The position numbers and the translations under genes were made by a program. Positions 12,061 through 23,200 of a DNA stretch of 64,000 bases are shown here, piece after piece. The stretch covers positions 682,001-746,000 of the forward strand of contig JAUIRK010001031.1 of NCBI GenBank assembly GCA_030549495.1, in the 5' to 3' direction. A model generated the notes under the pieces. That model worked only from the letters and a program-made list of their open reading frames with translations. It did no database searches and was not told the DNA's origin. Positions within the stretch are counted from its first letter, which is position 1. Each line of letters opens with the position of its first letter. The DNA comes from Nectonema munidae. Lineage: Eukaryota; Nematomorpha; Nectonematoida; Nectonematidae.

Positions 12061-13810
12061 TCACTACCAGAGTCTTAGATTTAGGGGACTATTTCTCTAA
12101 AAAATTTAATTCAATATTTGTGATTTCGATATTGCTACGACTTTGATCACTGCATTTGTGTTTTGATAGTAGTTTGCTGCAGAAGAAGGAATATCTTGAG
12201 TACTCCTACAAAAGTAAAGGTTTATCAGAATTGAATAGAATAAAATTTCTCCTATATATATTCTATTCAAAATTTATTATGTCAATAGTTTAGTAATAAT
12301 CTTTCTTGTATTTCAAGATTGTGCAATGCAATAAATGGAAGGAGATATTTTTTTCGCTCAGATGCTATGTCTTTTATTATTAATTTTTAGGTGGTGTCGT
12401 ATACACTTCTTTGTATTTGGTCAAGTAAGGTAGCCTTTTTTTGGATCCTTGAAAGCCCCTCCCTCCACCACCCTCTGTAGGGGTTAGCCCACTCCTCAAG
12501 TTAAGAGTATCTTTTTATTGCATTGAGAGCTTTTTATAGGCACTTGAAATTGATAAAAACGATTTTACCTAATTCATTGACATATTGAAGATTTAATGTT
12601 TTGTCACTTATACAAATGAAGAGAAACAAAGTAAGAAAATTAAATTTTGATTCTCTTATTTAAGAGTTTTGTAGAATATAAAAAAATAAGTTTCTTTTAA
12701 ATATTATTTCAAATTTTTGTAATGAAATACAAGAATAAAATCCTTGTTTTGATTATTTCAAAAAAAAATTTTTTAAATATATTGTATACAAATGTAATCC
12801 TTCATTTATGAAATCAATCCAAAGATGAAAAAAGATTAAAATAGAAACAATAATTTAATATTTTAATTTGCATAAATTTTTAACAAAATAAAATTCCAAA
12901 TAATGAGCTAAAAATTAGTCATATTTTTTTTGAAAGAAGACGCCAAAGTTTTGGAGCACAGTGCCAGAGAAGTTTGAGTTCTGAATACTTTTTTTTAGTT
13001 TAATCTACATTCTCCTAGTTTTTAAATTATGTAAAATAGTGATTTACATGTCAATCTGTAAAAAAAACTTAACATCACATGATTATGCATGATTTAAAAA
13101 ATAAAAATATAAAAGTAAAGACATAAGCTTTAGAACTCGATAAAGCGTAAACATTGGTATCCGTACTTCATAACGAACTAGTAAAGACATATACCACTGA
13201 AACGGATATTAAATTTTAAAGATTTTTTACAAAAAATGCTTACACTTGAATAGGAATTAAAATGCCAATTTTTAAGAATTCTGTGTTTCTTAACTTTAAA
13301 GTGATTGAATTTTTGAATTATACGAAAAGTTTCACATCAACCAGCGCAAATAGGGAACCAGGAAATTTATGCTACCTTAACCACTCATTTTTGGCGAAAT
13401 GCAAGAAAATTTTAATGCTTGAAATATTAAGAAAAGAAAATTACAGTTTTGATGAAAGAATATACATTCATAATCAATAATTTAGAAAAATTGATTTAAT
13501 TGCAGCCATAAATTTAGGAAAAAATTATTAATTGTATACAAGGAATTAATTTTAAAGAACAGTGTATTTTTTAGCTTACCGTTATCTTTATTAAAGAAAG
13601 CAAGAAACTGTAATTCTTGCCTATGTTTCAGATTTTTAATTCGTTAAAGGCAAAAATAATCAGATTATATCTAATGTAAAGCAGAAGATAGGTATTAAAA
13701 AACATTAATAAACGCAGACTTTTTTCATAGGTATGACGACTTTGAATCCCCGTGCAATGATAAAATTATATTGATACTTTTGTGATTAATGTTTCAAGAA
13801 AATTTTCCTA
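12061..13810. other. AT-rich intergenic DNA
   Basis: I see no gene, RNA or recognisable element here. The stretch lies downstream of the 3' end of the minus-strand collagen gene. The only moderately long open frame (13262-13480, plus) has no recognisable domain. Confidence 0.4.
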
Positions 13811-13815
13811 CTAAT

Positions 13816-13821
13816 TTTATT
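13816..13821 (-). terminator. Candidate polyadenylation signal of the collagen gene
   Basis: AATAAA on the minus strand, about 190 bp beyond the TAA of the last collagen exon (14012-14014). The distance is normal for an animal 3' UTR. Many AATAAA occur by chance in DNA this AT-rich, so the assignment is tentative. Confidence 0.3.
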
Positions 13822-14011
13822 ATATACAGACTAATTCCCAATGGTAAGTTATGTATAATCGAAATTTACAATGTTTTGTCAATTAGACCGAATGCTTCGG
13901 ATCCTTTTGACACAAGTGGCTAAAGTCCCGTATTTAAGATTTTTTGACCACTTTACTCACTGCATTAGATCGAATATTATACAAGCTTAGTTGAATGTTA
14001 AATGCCCAGTT

Positions 14012-14214
14012 TTATACAAAGTGCTTACTGATCGTTTCATCTTCTCCATCACAAGGATTTATGCAAACACCGGGAACTCCATGTTTTCCTGGCTTGCCAT
14101 TTTTCCCATGCAAACCAGGATCGCCATTTTCTCCTTTACTGCCTAATAAGCCTACTTCACCATTCGCTCCAGGAGAGCCATTGCCGCCTGGCTGACCCGG
14201 TTTACCTCGGGAGC
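14012..14214 (-). CDS. Collagen exon 9: helix end and Cys tail
   Basis: It encodes residues 551-617: sixteen triplets, then [19 protein letters not shown] and TAA. Inside the tail, after the first base of an AGT codon (14029), lies GTAAGC, a strong donor. If it is used, the protein loses SKHFV and continues in an exon I did not find. CINPC would still be included. Confidence 0.78.
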
Positions 14215-17200
14215 CTAAAATAAAACGATAGTTTGAGAATTGGAAAATTATTTTGAGATAATCGTTGAAAAATAATTAATTTAAACGGTCGGTGAAAACT
14301 CGAAAAATTTAAACTTGAATTTTGATCAAACAAAATTTTGCAACCCCAATTTCACTAAAATTTATTTTATTCTATAAAATGCTTTATTAATTATATATAC
14401 AAATATGTGAAAAATTTAAAACTTATCTCAATCATGAACTCAAAGCAATGTATTGTGTATGTACTATTAGCAACTAAAGTTTGAATTCAAAATATGCCTT
14501 TAGTAGAATTATTAATTAAATTTATTACTCTCTTTTGAAATAATGTCGGAAAAACAAATTGCATGTAATGTTCTTGGAGCAAAACGATAACTAATCTTAG
14601 TTACGAACAACGTAACATTATAGGCAGAAGTAGGTATTCTTGAAAGAAATGGATGATATATGTGTTTGAAACATTTATTTTATTCACCAATTGATTTTAA
14701 ATATTTATGGTGTTTCAAGTGAAATCTTTTCAAATGTAAGCAAAATGTTTTTAAAATCGAGTGAAACGTTTTTAAGTTATACGTGAATATTTTTATCTTT
14801 AGGTTCAACTTGAAAATTTTTTAATTATAAATTAAAATTCTAACAATTTCTGTATTTTTTATTTGTTTTGAAAATGTTTGATTTGTTATATACAGTGAAA
14901 CCTCTCTAAACCGAAAAGTCATTGGGGTAACAAAAACATTCGGTTTGCCAAGGATCCGATATATACAGGATTTGATTTGTTCCAATACAGTCGTTTTTAT
15001 TTTAACTCTGTATCATACTAAATCTTAGGAAGATAAAAGTAACATTAAAAAAATTTGTTTATATACCCTTATCTTGGTTGAAATAAAAAAAATGAATCAT
15101 AAAACATTTTTCTTAAATCAAAATAATTACATCGATTTTAACAAAAAAAAAACTATAATTATAAAAATTAAAGAGTTTGTCTTGTATCTAGTTTACCTTT
15201 AACCATGGATAAATTGTTAATTTTTAAAAAGAAACTGATGAAAATAATTTGTACTAAGAGACGTTTTCTCTCAAACTCATTTCTATTTTTCCTCATCTCG
15301 TATAATAATTTACACTTATTACATTCAGAGTCACAATAACATATATTCGTGAGTAGGGTTGGTTAGATGCTGGATTCGATAACTCAAGGTCTTGGGTTCG
15401 ATTCCGCATCAAGCCTGCTTTCCTCATAGTTCGATACAAGCGGCGCAATTGTGCCTTCTCGATGAAAACACCCCGGGATACCCTATATATCATATATGTA
15501 TCTGTATGTAAAAATGTCATTATTCAAAGTTAACAAATGGTATGTTGCTCAATAAATGAAGAAGCAAATGTGTCAAACTTAAATCATTTCGAATATTATG
15601 CTTAAGATGGTTAATCACATTTGTGATATTTTTTAAGGGTCAAAAGCCTTGGGGATCGAACCCCTGACCTTCAAATGTTAAGCAGAGAGGTACACCCTAA
15701 CAACCATTGAGGTTTCATTTCTTGTTTTATCAGTATTTTAAAATAAATGCGCCTTCTGTATGAAAACACCCAGGCACATTTGCCTTCACCATATGTAATA
15801 AATAAATAGAATACCTGGCAAGCCTCTGATGCCATTTCCTCCTTTACGACCTTTTATTCCAGTTTTTCCTTTATCCCCTTTTGAGCCAATATCGCCGATT
15901 TCTCCTCTGCCTCCTGTCGCTCCATCCACGCCCGGTTGTCCTGGCCTGCCATCAGGGCCAGTCAGTCCGATGTCTCCCTTTTCTCCAGGTTGACCACGTA
16001 GACCTGTTTTTCCTGGACGTCCACTCAATCCGACTTTACCATCCCTTCCAGGATATCCATCTCTTCCTGGTTCTCCCACTTTCCCATCAATACCAGCTCT
16101 ACCCTTTTCCCCTGGAGGACCCTAAAATATGAATAAAATGAGATAAAGTTAGAAAGTAGAAAACGTATGGAAACAGTTGCATTTGTACATAGTGCCGCCC
16201 ATAGGTCTATGAAAACCATACTAATCCATCACCAGCTGGACTAAGACTTGCCACTCTGTGTTGAGAATCCTCTTATAAAGAGTATTGTAAATAAATAATA
16301 ATAAAAATAATAATCCTTTATCTACAATTTCTATAAATTTCCTAGCTCAATGTAAATCTCTTTCCTAGCTCAATATAAATCCAAGATAGGAGAATTTATG
16401 ATGGAATCACATATGAATAACACTAAACAGGAGAAAAATTGAGTAAAAATGTATAATCTAAAAGTTAAATTGACATTCGTATTTTAGATTTCAAAACCAA
16501 CGACTTCTAAAACACATATATCACTATTTATATGTAAAATACAAAAATTTTTTGAAGCTTTTTAAAGAAAAATTTCACTAATACCTGAAACTATATAGTA
16601 AATCTCAGCTTGATAATAGTTACGGAATTTCTATGTACTATAGTGACTTTAGAGTAAGTGAATTTAAAAAACAAAAGTAAGTAAACTCAATAAATAAAAT
16701 ATAAATCTATCTCCATGCCAATGAACTCTATACCAAATGCTTCCTTGTTAGACAGCTGCTTTCTTCGATGTAAATCAATGAACACAACATAAATTCAGAA
16801 GGGCCATAAATATTTTGGGGTGCGCGGGAGGCGTGTGAACGGAAGGCCCCTTAAGCTTGTTTTTAATCTAATATGCTGATTTTAAGCAGCAAGGGCCATG
16901 ATTTTGCTTTAGGAACCGAGCTTCATTGCTTCTTTGTTCAGTTGTCGATACCGTATATAAAGGAACAATATTTTGCATAGAGAGATATTGTGATTGCTAA
17001 TCGAACCGGAATAAATCATATAAAGACCATAGATTTCAACCACTTGTAACATTTGCCTTTGGCAACGTTTTTGTAACACACAACACAACATCATGCGTAT
17101 CCACATAATCCTATATTGAAATTTATCTTTAAAAAACGGCAAAGAAGCATGTGATGTGTTCATATAGGATAATATAAAGAAATAAACAAGTGTGGATGCT

Positions 17201-20200
17201 GTTGATGTGAAGCATACTGGACGCAGCCAAATTTGGAGGACTGTGCTTCAACTCAGAGGCTAGGCTAGTTTTTTCAAAGAAATATTTCTTATTAGTCACG
17301 TAAGTCACGGTATTCTACACCATAACTACTAACCCTGATTAAATACTCATTTTAATGTTTACATAAATAAAATATATTTGAATATCACAGCAAATCCTCA
17401 ATGCTTCTTCAATAAGTAAACCAATACCCCCAAAGGAAATGGTTTTAAAGCGGTATCGGGATATTATCTAAAAAATAGATATTTAAATCGAAAAAAATCT
17501 TGGAGCAGAAATTTACTATAAACTTATTATTATTATTAAAGAAGAGCTTAAATAAATAAAAGGAACCTGATGACCATCTTGTCCAGGAACCCCATCTAAG
17601 CCGGGTTTTCCATCTGGCCCTGGCAAACCATCTCTGCCTGGAGCACCATAAAGTCCAGGTTTGCCCGGCACACCTCTAGGACCAGAAAATCCCTATGGAA
17701 AGGAAGTTTATGAAAGTTATTGACAGAAAATAGCTGAAATAAAATGTATATTACCGTCTTTCCAGTTCGTCCAGGTTTGCCGTCTTTGCCAGGTTTGCCA
17801 GATAAGCCATCTTTCCCTGGTGTTCCCGGTCTCCCATCTTTTCCAGGAGATCCATCAAAACCGGGAAGCCCAGAAAGTCCATCTTTTCCATCCAAACCAT
17901 CCTGACCGTCCAAGCCATCCTTTCCATTCCTGCCATTACTTCCATCTAGTCCTGGAAGACCTGGGTGTCCATCCTTTCCTACAATTTTTAATAAAAGATG
18001 AGGAGAAGAAGATGGACGAGGACATTATTCCTAGACATTATATGATATAACTAGAGTGCTATTTCAGTGATTTTGGGGAATCACTACGAATTTGCTAAAA
18101 TTTTCAGATACATCAAGAAATCCCTGATTCTACAATCTTACTTTAACACAGTGATAGCCAAGGGTGAAAAAATTGTGATGCTCCAAAGAAAAACTAAGAC
18201 ATTATTCCTATTTTTATGTTTTTCTCAACCGATTCTTCCCAATTTCAGTTTAAATTTAAAATAAATAAATGAATATTTCAAATAATAGTGAAACGCCAAA
18301 GAAACCTATTTCTTCTTTTAATATTCCAGTTTCCAGAATACTCACTTTTTTTCCTCACGCTGAGGAAAGATGTCTCTTCAAGCACAAACACTAACTCTAC
18401 TGTTCTTTCGCGTGAATAAATAAAATTCTTTTTTAGCACCTACCTAAGCCAAAATTTCAAGAAATCTCGCTGAACAATGAGTGTGTAGACAATGTTACAT
18501 ACTTAGAATATATTTTTTTCACGGCTAAATAAACTAAACATATTTAGCTATGCAAAGACAAACGTGTTCACACTTCCTGGCAAATAGAGCTTTTGAAAAA
18601 TAAGCAAATGCCTATTTTTCTTTTGTTGGCTACATGAGATTTAATATTTTCAAATTTTGATAAATATTTTGAAAAGAGTGATGTTAGGCGGGCAAATGAT
18701 ACACCCATACATCAGTAGACTTGGCATCGTTACTACTAAAATAATTTCGTTATAGTTATCTTTACTTTGAACAAAAAAGCGCCTCCTTAACTTTATTGTT
18801 TAATTAAAAAAATTTTGGCCGTTTTTCGTTATCGTTACTTTAATAAAAAGTTTCATTACTTTTCGTTATTTTTTTCCAAAAAAATGTGTACTATTTTTAA
18901 AAAATAACAAAAAAGTATTAAAATTCAAATATATAATTGTGTTAAAAGTTGTGTAATTTTGAAATATAACATATAATTTGCTGAAATAGGTTCAAAAGTA
19001 AGATTAAAATTAAAAAAAATTTCTAAAATAGTTTATTCTATATTTAATATCAAAATTAAACAAAAGCTAGAAAGTGAAGGCATAAATAAAAAGAAATTTG
19101 TCAAATTTTGAAACAAATATTGAGATACTTCATAAATACACTAATATAAAAGAAGTTTTTGTTAATTAGTTTTTAAAATAATTATCTGAGTTACAATTTA
19201 GTTGACAGCGAGTCATCCTTTTAGTTCAAAAATTGTAAAGTGTTCAAAAATTTGACAAAATGTTGGACTAAGCTAGTGCTTTTCAAAATTCTATTTCTTG
19301 GGGAAATTTTTTATCACAAAACATTATTTCCAGATTGGAGCACATGATAGTCGAATACAGAAGTGCCTTTCCAAGATTTCTGCCTCTGAAGATCTTAGAT
19401 TTTTGTTACCTTTACTTTAAAATGATGAATGCTTCAGTCGAATTATTATACATTAAATTTGGAATTAAAAAATGAGGAAAATTTGAAAATGATTTGCAGA
19501 AGTATGGAAATCATGAATAATCGCGACTTGATTTTATACTCTTTTAAAACACTGGATATTAAAAAACATATATAACGAAAAATTAACGAAATTAACACAA
19601 TCGCTAACATAAAAATGTATTGTCGCTATTCTAAACGTTACATTAAAAATGTTTACTTCGTTATAGTTATCGTTATTCAACGAACGCGTCGTTATTTTCC
19701 CTATTCTTTTAAATAGCGCTTACAGTCACTGAGAGATTTTTGGTTGTCATCATGCAAAAGAAGATATCAGGAATATGTCTATAATAATAGATCGCTTTGC
19801 ATCAAACATTGAAGACAGCAATTTAAAAATGAATGAAAAAGAAAGTCTCGTAGATATCCCATTGGACCACATTTTCAAAGCTTATTACAGATATTCGTAT
19901 CGAGGTTGCATTTTTCGCTCTCAATAAAAAGTGAAAACGGATCATTGAGTGAAAAAGAAATGAAAATTTTGAATCAATTTTCAAGAACATATTGGTGCGA
20001 AAAGACATTTTCATCTCTCACAGCAATTAAGAGTTTTCAGTTTGAAATAAACATAGCCCCCACCCCTCCACCTTCTTGCAGTAACGTAATTGAAGGCAAT
20101 AATGAACAAACTCATTTCAAAGAAACAAATATTACTCTAAAAGTGTGCAATACTTGAATATACTTCAAAATCTCAATTAATTGTGACTTTGTTACATTTA

Positions 20201-23200
20201 ATTCCTTCATTTCATATAAAATCAATAAAATTTTATGATTGTTATTGTCATGTATATAACTTTTTTTTGAAATTGGTCCGCCAAATTAAAAACTATAGGT
20301 TTAGTGCTTCATGTATCGTATATATACTTCATGTGACATTAGAAGGCACACTTGATAACCTAATTTTATGGATTCGCTTCATAAACAAGGTACAAATTTT
20401 GATGTTCAAACCTTTTTAAAACTAACCTTTTCCCTATCTGTACATAATAAAGGGTAGAAAGTGTAAGAAGCCAAATTGTTTTCTATTCAATGAAAGATAT
20501 GGAAAAAATTATTGGGATGAAGTTCGTTAAATTCGCTTTCATTCCCAATTTTATGTGGAAATCTTATGTACCTCCGGCCTGTATAGTAATTCGCATCAAA
20601 CATGGGGTTAATGGGGATCATAACAATTCGACATCAAGACGATATTAATATAACATATTTAAAAGAGGAATTGTCTTGAGAGTTAACCTGCTTTGTTTGA
20701 ATTTTTAATTAGTTTTAGAAATGTCTTCTTCTGAATATTTAATTTTGATAGAACATATATGTCACTTTGGTCGTTGTAGGGACATTTCAAGTTTTAGAAC
20801 GCATTTAATTTCCTCGAAAAAAAGCAATTTTCTGAAAGTTATTAAGGATTAATTTTATCTGTAGATTTTCTACTTAAATCCATGAACTTTCGCTCAAATT
20901 TTCTTTTAAAATTTTAAATTCTATCATGCAACATCTTTTTTCCATTAAAATTTAAATCAATTTAAAATATGCTTCTGCAATATATGAATGCTCACTATTT
21001 TTAAATAAGCAATGTAAGAATTTTTCAAATTTTTTAGTCTAGACTCTAGACCGTATTACATCTTTTATTTATTACATTAAAATTTTAATTAAAATTAACT
21101 TTAAATTTTTGTATGCATCTAATTTACCCTAATGTCACCCGAATTATGTTATCGTGATTTAATAATGTACCATCCTTAAAAATTTTCACCTCATTTCTCT
21201 TACTTTTTCAAAGGAAGTAATTTAGCGTAATCTAAAATATCGTCCAATTAAAAAACGCCCCTTCAGTCTGTATGCATGGATGATTTGTAAACATAGCTTT
21301 CATGACATATGCACAATAAAGCGACAAAGTGAAAAAGGATGCCTAAGTCAAAATGTGACATAAATGAAGAAAAGTTGAAGGTAAAGGAATCATGGTGGAG
21401 GTTTGAACCCAAGAAAATCAAGAATGAAAGCGAGATTCTAAACAGACTTATCACGCTTCCAAAATTGATGTAGAACATGAAATATATAGTAAGAATATTT
21501 TACCATGTAGGCCAGGATCTCCTCTGGCTCCAGCAATGGTGTTATCAAGGCCATTAAGTCCATCTCTCCCCCTGAGCCCTTTCTTCCCATCTAGACCTGG
21601 TTCTCCATCTCTTCCTGCTGGCCCTTGTTTTCCACTCGCACCTTTATAGCCGGGCTCGCCAATTCTTCCAGGTTTTCCTTCATCCCCAGGTTTTCCCGGT
21701 TGACCTGGTATGCCATCTTTTCCAGGATCTCCCGGCAAACCCGGTTCCCCATCCAACCCGTAAACGCCATCTTTTCCAGGCAAACCCTAAGAACTGTCAT
21801 TAATAAAAATTCATCGTATTTTTAGCGATATTTTATCTACATTTTGACCATCCTTTCCAGGTCTGCCGTCTCTGCCCGGTATTCCATCGGGTCCTGGATT
21901 TCCCTTTTCACCAGGCTTTCCATCAATTCCAGATTTTCCATTTTCACCTCGTGCTCCCATCTTCCCCTATTTAAAGAAAAAATAAAATGATTTTTTTACA
22001 GAGAAAAATGTTTCATAACCATCAAAATTAGTTAAGATATATAAACATAATTAATATAATATCATTTTTTAATTTATAAAATCGCTCGAAGGTAAATCTT
22101 CTTCTAAATCGGCACCTGAATAAGGTGATCGTGGAGTTATTAAAAGCTGAAATTCTTTATTCAAATTTTATTGGCGCGCATTATTTACATGTCTTATGTT
22201 AGCGATCAATTCACAAACAACATATAATAGAGCAACTTCATCACACGGATTTTTTTATCAAAATAGCGCCAAAATTTTTGCTGAAGACTTTAAAAAGTTA
22301 GCATGTATAATTCTTTTACAAAGATTGCTGTGTTTTTAATAGGGCATGATTGAGGTTGTCAAGACGCTCGACTTTGATACTGCAAGATCTTGTCTTTCTT
22401 CCCTGATACGTCAACATAAGGCGACAATGCTGGCTTATCTCATCACTGCACCTTTTCCCGAAAGTATACAATTTTTGAGATTTTGCAAAAAAATTGGATT
22501 TTCCTAAAAAGATGCAAATTTCTAGTTATATGCGTGATAGCTTATTTTTGAGCAAAAAAAATCATTTTTTGATCCTATAGTGAAAATTGTAGACTAAAAA
22601 AACTTTGCCTGGAATTTTATTAATTTAAATTTTAAATGAATTTAAATGACATTATTTGTAAAAAATTGTTTCTTTATATTTTTTTTTCTCCTTTTAAAAT
22701 TGGCTATAAAATCTTTTTTTTAAATTTGCTGACTATAAAAATTCCTAAAATTTTAAAAATACATTTTATTGTATTCTATTTTTTTTCCTTTTGAAACTTG
22801 AATTATTTTTTTCTACTTTTGTTGACTTTAAACAAATTATTTTTGATGACAAATGTTTGCCCTGGTTATAAGTCTATCCCAAATTAATGAAATAAGAGAA
22901 AGTAAGTTGATCAGAAATGCATTACCCTTTTCCCTTCAGTACCTGGAGGACCTGGTTGCCCATCATGACCAGATCTACCAGGATTTCCATCATTTCCAGG
23001 AAGTCCATTTTTTCCTGGATAACCAACTCTTCCTACCAATCCCTTTAACCCAACTTTTCCATCTGGACAACCACAGTCTAAAAATAGAAAAGCCGAATGA
23101 ATATGATGTTAAACCGGAATTATATTTGAAAATACCTATCTCAACAAGTCCCCCTGTTGAATGCAATTCAGTCACCAACTTCTTATATCTGTCATCATCT

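Noticed and set aside
15640-15712. Functional tRNA gene on the minus strand
   Set aside because: A and B boxes are present but the T-arm and acceptor stem do not pair; a SINE or tRNA relic fits better.
15881-16132. Plus-strand ORFs over collagen exons (also near 14000, 17820, 21625 and 22853)
   Set aside because: They are reverse-frame shadows of G/C-biased Gly-X-Y codons; the minus-strand frames have splice sites and perfect triplets.
16909-17163. Minus-strand frame in collagen intron 7
   Set aside because: No recognisable motif, and it lies inside an intron of a better supported gene.
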